64,000 nucleotides of DNA, from NCBI RefSeq assembly GCF_900109925.1, contig NZ_FOBW01000007.1, forward strand, positions 62,001 to 126,000. Reading direction: 5' to 3'. The notes beneath the pieces were generated by a model. It searched no databases, was not told the DNA's origin, and saw nothing but the letters and a program-made list of their open reading frames with translations. A program made the translations under genes and the position numbers. Positions 17,345 through 25,416 of this stretch are shown one piece after another. Source of the stretch: Mesobacillus persicus. GTDB taxonomy: Bacteria > Bacillota > Bacilli > Bacillales > Cytobacillaceae. Position 1 is the stretch's first letter; each line of letters begins with the position of its first letter.

Positions 17345-19210
17345 TTGAAGCGTTATTCGATTGTGTTTGTAGTTACGTTGTTATTTAGTACTTTTTTCTC
17401 AGGTTTTGCGGCAGCAAATGGAAATGATGTAAATCAAAAGCCGAATTTATTAGCATTAGGTGATTCGATTACATACGGTTCTGGTCTTCAAAACCCAGGT
17501 AGCGAAGCGTTTCCTTATTTAATAGGAAATGGGAGTCTTGAAGTGACTAATCTCGGAGTACATGGGTGGAACTCTACTCAATTATTAGAGGCAGTAAAGA
17601 GTAATCCTAATTTTACTGGGGCACTAGCAGAGGCCGAAATCGTTACCTTAAATATTGGTAGCAATGATTTGCTTCAAGCTGTCGGTCTTCAAGAGGCATT
17701 AGCAACAAGAACTTTTGAGGTTACCCCAGAGGTACAGCAAAAGGTAGAAGCTGCGGTAGGTCAATTAGGAGTAAATCTGAGGTCAATTATTGAAGAAATT
17801 CGTGCCCAATCACCAACAGTTCCGATTGTTCTTTACAATTTGTATAACCCGTTGAGTCCGAATGTGGACGACCCATTTTTAATGAATATTTTCCTATATG
17901 GAGATCAAATTGTTCAACAAGTAAATAGTCAGGTTATAGGTCTGTTCCAAGCAGCACCCGGAGTTGTATTGGCGAATGCTTACAACGCGTTTGCAGGCCA
18001 ACAAGCTTCATATATCCTTCCAAACGATATTCATCCAACAGTAGCAGGCCATCAAGCCTTGGCTTCATTGGTAAATGCTAGTTTAGCTGACTTGCTTCCG
18101 GAAGAAAGTGACCCTGGCAACGAGGAACCAGGAGATGGGGATACCGGTGAGGAGCCTGGAGAAGATAACTCAGGTGGACAAGATCCTGAAGGGGATAACC
18201 CTGAAGAGGACAAGCCTGTTCTTGTCGCTCTTGGCGATTCAATCACGTACGGTTATAACTTGGAAGCAGATAATTTAAGCCCATCTAACAACGCTTTTCC
18301 AAATCTAATCTGTGATGGACTCTATGATGTTATAAATCATGGGTACCCAGGTTGGACTTCTTCTCAGTTATTGCAGGCCTTAAAAGAGGATCCTAGTTTT
18401 GACGAGGCTCTTAAGAATGCGAATGTTGTTACTTTAAATATTGGAAGCAATGACTTATTGCGGGTTGTACGCCAACCTGTTTTACTAGCGGAGAACTCTG
18501 AAAATGAGAACCCATTAATCTCACCTGTGCTAGAAGAGCAAATAGGCTTAGCCATTCAAAACCTAGCCCAAAATTTACAGCTTATTATTGCCGACATTCG
18601 TGAGCAAACTTCCGCACCAATCGTTTTGTATACTCTATATAACCCTTTTGGTGAGAGTGAAGATCCTTATGAGATGTTTATGCATGAGCTTGGCGAAGAG
18701 GTTATTCCGGTAGTAAATGAAATGGTCATAAAACCAATTGGTGCTCAGAGCCAGTCTTTATTAGCAGATGCGTTCCCAGTATTTACGGGGAAACAAGCTG
18801 AATTGATTTTACCTGATGATATTCACCCGAACCTTGCTGGCCAACAGGTCCTTGCTGACCTTGCCACTGCTGTCTTATGTGAAACAGAAGTACCGGAAGT
18901 TCCAGGAGAAGAGCAACCACCTGTTGAAGAGGAACCACCAGTGGATGAAGAAACACCAACTCCACCTAATGGAGAAGAACCAGTGGAGGATGAGGAACCT
19001 GTTGAAAACGAGGACCCAGTTGCCGAGACTCCAAGTGAGGAGGATGCAGATCAAACACCTGTCGAATCGAAACCAACCAAAGGAAATAAGCTGCCTCTTA
19101 CAGCAACATCCATCTTTAACTTCCTAGGAATTGGCACACTCTTAACGGCCATAGGTGCTAGTTTATGGATGATTCAGCGCCGGCGAAAAGAAAGAGTATT
19201 AGATATATAG
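17345..19210 (+). CDS. Tandem SGNH/GDSL hydrolase, cell-wall anchored (LPLTA)
   Basis: A 621-residue secreted protein. A signal peptide ends near residue 25 (FSGFAAANG). Two SGNH esterase domains follow: the first has GDSITYG at 39-45, NIGSND and DIHP at 228-231; the second has GDSITYG at 297-303, NIGSND and DIHP at 492-495. Both keep the Ser, Asn, Asp and His of the family. An acidic linker (EEPGDGDTGEEPGED) joins them, and a Pro/Glu-rich stalk precedes LPLTA at 583-587, a hydrophobic helix and RRRK. LPxTA suggests a class D sortase. The start is TTG 17345. Substrate is unknown. Confidence 0.88.
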   Translation: MKRYSIVFVVTLLFSTFFSGFAAANGNDVNQKPNLLALGDSITYGSGLQNPGSEAFPYLIGNGSLEVTNLGVHGWNSTQLLEAVKSNPNFTGALAEAEIVTLNIGSNDLLQAVGLQEALATRTFEVTPEVQQKVEAAVGQLGVNLRSIIEEIRAQSPTVPIVLYNLYNPLSPNVDDPFLMNIFLYGDQIVQQVNSQVIGLFQAAPGVVLANAYNAFAGQQASYILPNDIHPTVAGHQALASLVNASLADLLPEESDPGNEEPGDGDTGEEPGEDNSGGQDPEGDNPEEDKPVLVALGDSITYGYNLEADNLSPSNNAFPNLICDGLYDVINHGYPGWTSSQLLQALKEDPSFDEALKNANVVTLNIGSNDLLRVVRQPVLLAENSENENPLISPVLEEQIGLAIQNLAQNLQLIIADIREQTSAPIVLYTLYNPFGESEDPYEMFMHELGEEVIPVVNEMVIKPIGAQSQSLLADAFPVFTGKQAELILPDDIHPNLAGQQVLADLATAVLCETEVPEVPGEEQPPVEEEPPVDEETPTPPNGEEPVEDEEPVENEDPVAETPSEEDADQTPVESKPTKGNKLPLTATSIFNFLGIGTLLTAIGASLWMIQRRRKERVLDI

Positions 19211-19215
19211 TTAAG

Positions 19216-19249
19216 GAGCCTCGGGTTGTTATCCGGGGCTTTAATTTTT
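19216..19249 (+). terminator. Terminator after the SGNH gene
   Basis: AGCCTCGG and CCGGGGCT pair, followed by TTAATTTTT. Confidence 0.7.
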
Positions 19250-19397
19250 AAAATAAGACATAATAGCAGATGCAAACAACACAGATGAATCTGGTTATTA
19301 GTAGTGAAGATGAAGATTTGTATAGGATTTTAATTTGAGAACCGTTGTGGGTTATACTTATAACTAATAAAAACATGTCTAGAAAGGGGATTCTACT

Positions 19398-20114
19398 ATG
19401 AAACTGGCTTTCATCTCCGACATCCATGGCAACGCTATTGCGCTTGATGCTGTGCTTGCGGATATTAAGAAGAGAAAGGTTGATAAAGTGTGTGTGCTCG
19501 GAGACATCTGCTACCGAGGTCCAGAACCACAACGCGCGTTAGAGGTTATTCGTTCGCTAAACACAGAAGTCATTAAAGGGAATGCTGACGAATGGGTGGT
19601 TCGAGGTGTCAACAAAGGGGAAGTGCCTGATCAAGCTTTAGAAATGATGAACCTGGAGCGAGACTGGATTTATTCTAAGTTAACTGAAGAAAGCGTGGAA
19701 TATCTTCGCAAATTACCAACAGAGTTAAACATTGAAGTAGAAGGGATGAAGATTCACGCTTATCATGCTACACCATCTAGTCTTTTCAATATTGTTCTCC
19801 CGAGTGAGGATGATGAAATCCTAGAATCGAAAATGATGACCAAAGAGGCAGATTTATACATATATGCTCATATCCACAGACCATATAGCCGATACATTAA
19901 TGGAAAGGTTATTATGAATATTGGGAGTGTCGGCTTGCCGTTTGATGGGGTGAAGAAAGCATCTTACGGGATTGTTGATGTACAGGATGGAAGTTATCAA
20001 ACATCGATAGTTCGGGTTAGGTATGATATCGAGCAAACAATTGATCGATTTATCAAATCTGATTATCCCAATAAAGAACAGCTGGTTAAGATTCTTGGAA
20101 ACGCAACACTGTAA
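19398..20114 (+). CDS. Metallophosphoesterase family protein
   Basis: A 238-residue soluble calcineurin-like phosphoesterase. Metal ligands are visible in FISDIHGN (residues 5-12), LGDICYRGP, KGNADEW and the C-terminal YAHIHRPY. This is the YfcE / DUF2436-like arrangement seen in small bacterial phosphodiesterases, which often act on cyclic nucleotides or model phosphodiesters; the physiological substrate is unknown. ATG 19398 follows GAAAGGGG. Single gene, ending at a hairpin shared with the convergent exopolysaccharide-type operon. Confidence 0.88.
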   Translation: MKLAFISDIHGNAIALDAVLADIKKRKVDKVCVLGDICYRGPEPQRALEVIRSLNTEVIKGNADEWVVRGVNKGEVPDQALEMMNLERDWIYSKLTEESVEYLRKLPTELNIEVEGMKIHAYHATPSSLFNIVLPSEDDEILESKMMTKEADLYIYAHIHRPYSRYINGKVIMNIGSVGLPFDGVKKASYGIVDVQDGSYQTSIVRVRYDIEQTIDRFIKSDYPNKEQLVKILGNATL

Positions 20115-20136
20115 AGTGCTTAGTTTAAACAAAGAG

Positions 20137-20168
20137 AAACCACTGAATGTTTATTCGGTGGTTTCTTA
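20137..20168. terminator. Terminator between phosphoesterase and deacetylase genes
   Basis: AAACCACTGAAT and ATTCGGTGGTTT form the stem around GTTT. It can serve the plus-strand gene and perhaps the minus-strand operon ending at 20224. Confidence 0.75.
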
Positions 20169-20223
20169 ATAGAGAACATTTAGGGCGCAGTAAGCAATCT
20201 TTTGAATTCAGGTAAGGGTAAGA

Positions 20224-21159
20224 CTATTTTAAATTGATCTTCTCCTTAAAATCTTCGATTGTATCATCAGGGAACACAGTCTTCCGTGGGATTTCATATA
20301 AATCTACACCTGGTCGTACATCATCATATAAAACCGTGAAAGCTGCTTTGATATTTAAATCTCTGATTGCTTCGATTGTCTCGTTATCGTATTCTCCGTA
20401 TGGGTATGAAAATAGTGGGACTTCACTATTTAAATTAATTAAACTTACTGCAATATCTTGCTTGATGGATTCTTTATTTTTAGCGATGAGATATGCCTCC
20501 CCATCTTCATCTCTTTTGTGGAAATTGTAAGAGTGACTTTCAAAATCAAATACATCACAACTCTTTTTCATATCTGCAATACTAAAATATTGTTGGCCAA
20601 TAGGGTCATACTTGCTTTCCTCGGGGGTAACATGACTAGTGATGACAAAATTTAAGGCAGTAAAGTTATGTTTTTTGAGAATCGGATAGGCCTCGTGATA
20701 ATTATTTTTAAAGCCATCGTCAAAGGTGATTAAAACACTATTCTTAGGAATGTCTAGTTTGTTTTCTAAAAACAATTGGAATTCAGCTTTTGTTAAGGTG
20801 ACATAGTCATGCTTTTTTAACACTGCCATTTGATTCTCAAACTCGGATTTCAGAACAATGGTTTCTTGTAAAACCTGATCATCATTATAATGGATGTCTT
20901 GAATCTGTTGATCATCGATGATTTTGTGATACATTAAAACGGTGATTCGATTGGCTTCTTCACCAGGTTCCAGTTGGAAGTCTCTAACCTCTTGTGTCCA
21001 GTCTTGGCACTTTGAAAGACTAATCGTCTGATCTTTAGGGAATATAGATGATCCAGGCAAAAAAGCATGGACCAATGTATCAGAAAAGCTATAGATTAGA
21101 AAGGAAAAGATGAACACAAATCCAGTCGAGAAAAGGAGATTAAATAAAACACGTCTCAC
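20224..21159 (-). CDS. Polysaccharide deacetylase (CE4 / NodB fold), membrane anchored
   Basis: A 311-residue protein with an uncleaved-looking N-terminal membrane segment (residues 5-28) and an extracellular NodB domain. Motif 1 ITFDDGF (144-150) supplies the metal-binding aspartate; LMYHKI at 75-80 and the later SHSYNFHKR and SYPYGEYDNE complete the domain. Closest in layout to PgaB/IcaB-type enzymes that remove acetyl groups from poly-N-acetylglucosamine. It starts at GTG 21159, immediately after the stop of the glycosyltransferase, so the two are translationally coupled. Third gene of a three-gene operon. Confidence 0.85.
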   Translation of the reverse strand: MRRVLFNLLFSTGFVFIFSFLIYSFSDTLVHAFLPGSSIFPKDQTISLSKCQDWTQEVRDFQLEPGEEANRITVLMYHKIIDDQQIQDIHYNDDQVLQETIVLKSEFENQMAVLKKHDYVTLTKAEFQLFLENKLDIPKNSVLITFDDGFKNNYHEAYPILKKHNFTALNFVITSHVTPEESKYDPIGQQYFSIADMKKSCDVFDFESHSYNFHKRDEDGEAYLIAKNKESIKQDIAVSLINLNSEVPLFSYPYGEYDNETIEAIRDLNIKAAFTVLYDDVRPGVDLYEIPRKTVFPDDTIEDFKEKINLK

Positions 21160-22524
21160 CTAACCCACTTCCTTCCTGGGAATCCTGATTCCTTCTCCGT
21201 AATTCTGTTTGTTCATTCCAACCCGATCTACTCTATTCCAACTGTTTTTATTTTTAAAGAAAAGAATGGTTCCGACAGTAACAAACACCAATCCAAGCAA
21301 ACGATAGGTTAGGATTTCAAAGGGGATAAAAAGCGAAACCTTTAATTTATCCCAATTAGAATAATGGTGTCCAAACCTTCCAGCGACGACCATGGCAACC
21401 ATGCTTCGAGATAGAGCTAGTAGAAAAGTAATGGCTAGGAAGAATAAAGCCATTTCATAGTTTTTAGTGATTAAGAGAATAATTGGAATAATCATGGTGG
21501 GATAAGCATTCAACGTTCCTAGGATTAGAGAATCAATTAAGATATAAATACTAACTGGAATGCCTAAGTTCTTGAAGTAAGATTTTCGGAAGTGAATTAG
21601 GCAATCAATAAAGCCTTTTTGCCATCGAAATCTTTGGCTGAATAATCCTCTGTAATTCTCAGGACATTCTGTATAGCAGCAGGCATTAGGGACGAAAATC
21701 AACTTGTGTTTTTTATATTTTGCCTTGATGAGCTTGTGCATTCTCAAGGTGATATCGAGGTCTTCTCCTACTGTTTTTCGATAACCGTTCACTTCTATTA
21801 GTGCCTGCTTTTGAAATGCGCCAAATGCCCCAGCGATCACTGTAATCGACTTTAACTTTGCTTGAGTTGTTTTATGTAGGTAAAAGTCAGTAAGGTATTG
21901 AATGATTTGATAGCGAATCAAGCCTGGGACATTGAAAACTGGTTTTGGTTTCACATGACTACCAGTGAAACCTTGTGAGATTTGCACCATGCCTCCAGCG
22001 GCAATGACCTTTTTATCTTCAAACGCCTGATTCATAACTGTAAGGGCATTAGGTTCAAGAATACTATCGGCATCTAGTGTAATCACAAGCTTGCGGAGAG
22101 AATAAGCAATTCCTGCATTTAAAGCATCTGCTTTTCCACCATTGGCTTTGTCTAATACAAATATGTTTGGGTGTTTTTCTGATTGATAAAAGCCATTTAT
22201 TCTTTCGAATTGTGTAAAAGTAGAAGAAGTTCTGCTGAGTGGTCTTAGGTCTAAATAGTCAGTTAACAGCTCTAATGTCTGATCACTTGATCCATCGTTT
22301 ATAAAGATGGCTTCGAAATTTTTGTAATTTAGATTCACAATTCCTTGTAAACAATTGAGAATGGTTTTTTCCTCATTAAAAGCAGGAATGAGTATCGAAA
22401 ATCCTTTTTCAACCTTAAGCTTTTTCACATCTTTATTCCCTTTAATGGTGTATAAGGGGATAAAGATATATAGCATCTGGAATAGGATGAATGTTGAAAA
22501 CAAGGCGAGTGCAATCCATTCCAT
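21160..22524 (-). CDS. Processive family 2 glycosyltransferase (PgaC/IcaA-like)
   Basis: A 454-residue membrane glycosyltransferase. An N-terminal helix is followed by the GT-A domain with PAFNEEKTI, FINDGSSDQT, LDADSI, GEDLDITLRMHK and the processive-enzyme signature QRFRWQKG, then several C-terminal membrane helices. This set is that of poly-beta-linked polysaccharide synthases such as PgaC (poly-N-acetylglucosamine) and hyaluronan or cellulose synthases. The start is ATG 22524, one base after the stop of the GH16 gene with GGGGG as ribosome binding site. With the coupled deacetylase it probably makes and exports an exopolysaccharide. Confidence 0.87.
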   Translation of the reverse strand: MEWIALALFSTFILFQMLYIFIPLYTIKGNKDVKKLKVEKGFSILIPAFNEEKTILNCLQGIVNLNYKNFEAIFINDGSSDQTLELLTDYLDLRPLSRTSSTFTQFERINGFYQSEKHPNIFVLDKANGGKADALNAGIAYSLRKLVITLDADSILEPNALTVMNQAFEDKKVIAAGGMVQISQGFTGSHVKPKPVFNVPGLIRYQIIQYLTDFYLHKTTQAKLKSITVIAGAFGAFQKQALIEVNGYRKTVGEDLDITLRMHKLIKAKYKKHKLIFVPNACCYTECPENYRGLFSQRFRWQKGFIDCLIHFRKSYFKNLGIPVSIYILIDSLILGTLNAYPTMIIPIILLITKNYEMALFFLAITFLLALSRSMVAMVVAGRFGHHYSNWDKLKVSLFIPFEILTYRLLGLVFVTVGTILFFKNKNSWNRVDRVGMNKQNYGEGIRIPRKEVG

Positions 22525-22525
22525 A

Positions 22526-23419
22526 CTAGTTACCCCCATTCTTCTGATACACTCTGACATAGTCTATTTCATAAAAGGTAGGAAACTGGGTAGTCTGATC
22601 TGGACTTCCCGGCCAAACGCCACCGACAGCGGTATTGAGATAAAGGTACATCTCTTCACTTGGTATATTTTTTTGCACCCTGAACTTTTCCTCCCCATCA
22701 ATAAACCAGACAATCGATTTTGGTGTCCATTCAATACCAAATGTATGAAAGGACTCTGAAAAGTCGGGACCAATAAAGTTGTCAGATACACTACGAAGTG
22801 ATTGGTTCTCGTCTAACCAATGCAAAACCATCCAAATCTCCTTGGGTTTATGCCCGAGCATTTCTAAAATGTCGATCTCGGGTAACCACGTATCTTCCTT
22901 ATTCGTCATCATCCAAAAGGCCGGAAACATTCCTTGGCCTGTTGGAAGTTTGGCACGCATTTCTACTTTCCCATATAAAAAGCTATATTTGCTTTTTGTA
23001 TGCACAGCACCAGATGTATAATCTCTTCCTCCAAACTGTTCTTTCTTAGCGATCAATTTAAGCAGTCCATTTTCTACTTTCACATTGTTTGGAGAATAAT
23101 ATTGTAGCTCCTCATTTTTCTCTGCTGCCCAATCAACAATGTTCCATTTGTTAGAATCAACCCCAATTCCGTCAAAGTTATCTTCCCAAGCTAGTTGCCA
23201 TCCTTCTGGGGTAGTCACTTTGGTTTGGACAGGCAGATCAGCGGTGATTTTGGTTGTGTCCTGTTCAACTTGGGGTGTTGGTTTATCGTGAGTTTCCTTC
23301 AAAGAAACACCTCTTTCCTCATTCGTCATGTCAGTACCTGAGGGAGAACACGCGATAACTCCCGTCAAGGCAATGATAGACATAACAACAATCGAAAAAA
23401 CTCTTAGCCTTTTTCCCAT
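22526..23419 (-). CDS. GH16 family glycoside hydrolase lipoprotein
   Basis: A 297-residue secreted lipoprotein: the signal peptide ends in the lipobox VIAC with Cys24, followed by a short polar linker and a GH16 (beta-glucanase/laminarinase) domain from about residue 70. The catalytic motif EIDILE is at 181-186 (nucleophile Glu181, acid/base Glu186), with WEDNFDG and GMFPAFWMM also typical. GH16 enzymes cut beta-1,3 or mixed-linkage glucans. It is the first gene of the operon with the glycosyltransferase and deacetylase, so it may trim or release the polymer they make, which hints that the polymer is not simple poly-N-acetylglucosamine. Confidence 0.87.
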   Translation of the reverse strand: MGKRLRVFSIVVMSIIALTGVIACSPSGTDMTNEERGVSLKETHDKPTPQVEQDTTKITADLPVQTKVTTPEGWQLAWEDNFDGIGVDSNKWNIVDWAAEKNEELQYYSPNNVKVENGLLKLIAKKEQFGGRDYTSGAVHTKSKYSFLYGKVEMRAKLPTGQGMFPAFWMMTNKEDTWLPEIDILEMLGHKPKEIWMVLHWLDENQSLRSVSDNFIGPDFSESFHTFGIEWTPKSIVWFIDGEEKFRVQKNIPSEEMYLYLNTAVGGVWPGSPDQTTQFPTFYEIDYVRVYQKNGGN

Positions 23420-23456
23420 TCAGTTTCTCTTCACCCCCTAAAATAGAATACTGGTT

Positions 23457-23493
23457 GTTCTTTATAAAGATGTAAATGCCATCTATAAAGAAC
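23457..23493. promoter_or_regulatory. Two SinR-like operators upstream of the exopolysaccharide operon
   Basis: GTTCTTTATAAAGATG (23457-23472) and GCCATCTATAAAGAAC (23478-23493) face each other. GTTCTTT equals the known Bacillus subtilis SinR half-site GTTCTYT; the second carries its inverse AAAGAAC. They lie 38-74 bases before the GH16 start codon. Confidence 0.65.
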
Positions 23494-23541
23494 ATATGTG
23501 TAATTAGTATATAAGATGATAGGGTATATTTATAGTTTTAT

Positions 23542-23588
23542 ATTCTTAACAAAGAACGATTATATTAAACGTGTTCATTATAAAGAAA
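23542..23588. promoter_or_regulatory. Two more SinR-like palindromes with overlapping TATAAT
   Basis: ATTCTTAACAAAGAAC (23542-23557) and GTTCATTATAAAGAAA (23573-23588) match the same 16-bp consensus. On the minus strand TATAAT hexamers occur within or beside them, so they could overlap a promoter of the exopolysaccharide operon. Confidence 0.6.
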
Positions 23589-23683
23589 TAGAAGGGGGTA
23601 AGGGAGCAGGGTTGTCGTTATACTATGAGGACCTTTGTATAGTGACAATTTCTATAAAGGTGAGGTATTCCTAAAATGCATGA

Positions 23684-24010
23684 TTATAACTTGATAAAAT
23701 CGCCAACCTTTAATGAAAGGCTATGAACAGCTCCTGATGGCAGTTCCAAAACAGAATGCGCGCCTTGTACGGGTTTGACCATCTTCCAAGGTTGAAGGTC
23801 CTCGACGATTCGAACAATCTTCCCTTCTTTACTAATAAAAACGGCATCGATTGAAAAACGCATGAAACACATATGGATGGAATTGCATGGTGTAATCCAA
23901 AGTCCTTCATCAACGAGAGGCTCTTTTCGAAACATTAAACCTTTTAATCTTTTAATGAATGAATTGGCGGCATTAATCTTGTAAGGAATGGTTCTCCCAT
24001 ACTCTTTCAT
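23684..24010 (-). CDS. DUF192 family protein
   Basis: A 108-residue protein with the DUF192 pattern: KRLKGLMFRKEPLVDEGLWI, CNSIHMCFMRFSIDAVFI and LELPSGAVHSLSLKVGD. The family is a small beta-barrel of unknown role, often found next to Tad/Flp pilus genes, which is also the case here: it is divergent from the pilin gene with which it shares a 280-base control region. No signal peptide is visible. ATG 24010 is preceded by AGGGGAGC. Confidence 0.85.
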   Translation of the reverse strand: MKEYGRTIPYKINAANSFIKRLKGLMFRKEPLVDEGLWITPCNSIHMCFMRFSIDAVFISKEGKIVRIVEDLQPWKMVKPVQGAHSVLELPSGAVHSLSLKVGDFIKL

Positions 24011-24030
24011 ACTAGCTCCCCTTTAATTTT

Positions 24031-24046
24031 GTTCTATATAAAGAAT
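24031..24046. promoter_or_regulatory. SinR-like palindrome upstream of the DUF192 gene
   Basis: GTTCTATATAAAGAAT, 14 of 16 positions with the local consensus, 21 bases before the DUF192 start. Confidence 0.55.
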
Positions 24047-24127
24047 ATATAATAAAGAAGTTTATTACTCAATAGCGAACATTGTAGAAAAAAGTCGTTT
24101 TATTTTGAGAACAAAATTTACTGAAAA

Positions 24128-24156
24128 TTGTTTACTTTTTCTGTCGGACATACTAT
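24128..24156 (+). promoter_or_regulatory. Probable sigma-A promoter of the Tad/Flp operon
   Basis: TTGTTT (24128-24133) and TACTAT (24151-24156) are 17 bases apart. The expected transcript start near 24163 gives a leader of about 128 bases containing both downstream palindromes. Confidence 0.6.
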
Positions 24157-24173
24157 TATCTTAATCAAGGGTT

Positions 24174-24251
24174 GTTCATTAAAAAGAACAAAACGAAACG
24201 ATGCTCCATAAAGGACGAAATTTCGTTACAGAAAAGTTCACTAAAATGAAC
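24174..24251. promoter_or_regulatory. Two SinR-like palindromes in the pilin leader
   Basis: GTTCATTAAAAAGAAC (24174-24189) and GTTCACTAAAATGAAC (24236-24251) have perfect GTTC/GAAC ends eight bases apart. Both lie just downstream of the predicted promoter, a normal place for a repressor. Confidence 0.65.
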
Positions 24252-24290
24252 AAAACTAAAAAAACTACAAAATTTTAGGAGGAAATGAGA

Positions 24291-24461
24291 ATGCTAGAAA
24301 AAATGAAGAATTTAGTCGTTGAAGAAGAAGGACAGGCGTTAACGGAGTATGGGTTACTAATTGGTTTGATTGCAGTGGCTGTTATCGCCACATTAATATT
24401 ACTTGGACCAAAACTCAATACTTTATTCCTCGAAATCTTAAACTCATTACCAACAGTTTAA
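24291..24461 (+). CDS. Flp family type IVb pilin
   Basis: A 56-residue prepilin, the main subunit of a Tad/Flp pilus. A short charged leader (MLEKMKNLVVEEEG) precedes the processing and assembly motif GQALTEYGLLIGLIAVAVI, in which cleavage is expected after the glycine and Glu19-Tyr20 is the Flp signature. The rest is a hydrophobic helix. ATG 24291 follows AGGAGG at 8 nt, a strong site fitting an abundant protein. It is the first gene of the pilus operon and is followed by a hairpin that would favour pilin over the downstream genes. Confidence 0.92.
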   Translation: MLEKMKNLVVEEEGQALTEYGLLIGLIAVAVIATLILLGPKLNTLFLEILNSLPTV

Positions 24462-24482
24462 GTGGAATAGATTGATTAAAAA

Positions 24483-24517
24483 ACCCTGCTTTTCAAGGAA
24501 GAGAAGCAGGGTATTTC
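24483..24517 (+). terminator. Hairpin between pilin and prepilin peptidase
   Basis: ACCCTGCTTTTC and GAGAAGCAGGGT form a 12-position stem followed by ATTT. The weak T-run suggests partial termination or mRNA stabilisation, letting pilin be made in excess. Confidence 0.7.
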
Positions 24518-24538
24518 TAAAATAGGAGGTAAGATATC

Positions 24539-25048
24539 TTGGGTAGTTTTATTCTAGTTCTTGTTCTTATTATTAGCTTTTTTACTGATATTAAATCACG
24601 TAAGATATTAAACATCATAACGTTACCTACTATTATTTTTGGAATCATTTTTAATATATATACCGGAGGAGTTGAGGGATTTTTTATTAGTGGAAAAGGA
24701 TTATTAGTAGGACTAGGATTATTATTAATACCCTATCTTCTAGGTGGTATGGGTGCTGGGGATGTAAAGCTACTGACCGCAATCGGTGCCTTAATGGGTT
24801 CAAGTTTTGTATTCTACTCTTTCATCTATTCTGCCCTAATAGGCGGGGCAATCGCACTGGTTCTGATTTGTAAGCAAAAAGACTTCTGGCAATCAATGAA
24901 AAAACTCCTTTTCAATTTCACTTTCTTTAGAGGAAACCTCGGGTCAATGGTCATAGATAAAAATGAAAAAGCCTCAAGAATATCCTTCCCTTACGGAGTC
25001 GCAATTGTTCTAGGCACTTTCTGCACATTAATCTGGGGGGGGCTTTGA
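24539..25048 (+). CDS. A24 prepilin peptidase (TadV/CpaA-like)
   Basis: A 169-residue membrane protein with about five hydrophobic segments. The two aspartates of this aspartic protease family are present: FFTDIKSRKI near residue 17 and the GxGD motif GMGAGDVKL near residue 76. It should cleave the leader of the Flp prepilin and perhaps of the TadE/TadG-like proteins. The N-terminal cytoplasmic methylase domain of larger PilD enzymes is absent, as is usual for TadV. The start is TTG 24539 behind AGGAGGT. Its stop overlaps the next gene start (TGATG). Confidence 0.88.
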   Translation: MGSFILVLVLIISFFTDIKSRKILNIITLPTIIFGIIFNIYTGGVEGFFISGKGLLVGLGLLLIPYLLGGMGAGDVKLLTAIGALMGSSFVFYSFIYSALIGGAIALVLICKQKDFWQSMKKLLFNFTFFRGNLGSMVIDKNEKASRISFPYGVAIVLGTFCTLIWGGL

Positions 25049-25416
25049 TGAAGTCTGAAAAAGGCCAATCCCTCGTTGAGTTTGCTTTAGTCGTACCAAT
25101 ACTAGCTTTATTATTGTTTGGAATTGTTGATTTTGGTCGGATTTTTCATGCCTACTTAACTATAGACCATGCTGGACGAGAAGCGGCGCGGGCAGCAAGT
25201 ATTGGAAAAAGTAAAACAGAGGTTGAACTAGTCGCAGTCAAATCTGGTAGTAGTATAAACTTAACGATTGGTGATGTAGTTGTGGTTCCTGGGGCTTCCG
25301 GAAGCGATGCAAAGATTACAATTACCTACCCAATTGCACCAATCACCCCTATTATAGGGACCTTTTTTTCTGAAGGATTTATATTAATCGATACCACTGT
25401 GATGAGGGTGGAGTAA
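25048..25416 (+). CDS. TadE-like minor pilin
   Basis: A 122-residue pseudopilin. The N-terminus KGQSLVEFALVVPILALLLFGIVDFGRIF is the TadE signature (Glu at +5 of the hydrophobic helix), followed by DHAGREAARAAS. The rest is a small extracytoplasmic domain. ATG 25048 overlaps the stop of the peptidase gene, indicating coupling; an upstream TTG at 25045 is also open. The stop abuts the next start. Such proteins are minor components of Tad pili. Confidence 0.88.
   Translation: MKSEKGQSLVEFALVVPILALLLFGIVDFGRIFHAYLTIDHAGREAARAASIGKSKTEVELVAVKSGSSINLTIGDVVVVPGASGSDAKITITYPIAPITPIIGTFFSEGFILIDTTVMRVE

Noticed and set aside
20234-20655. Plus-strand open frames opposite the deacetylase and GH16 genes
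   Set aside because: They lie antisense to well-supported coding regions and have no recognisable domains or ribosome binding sites.
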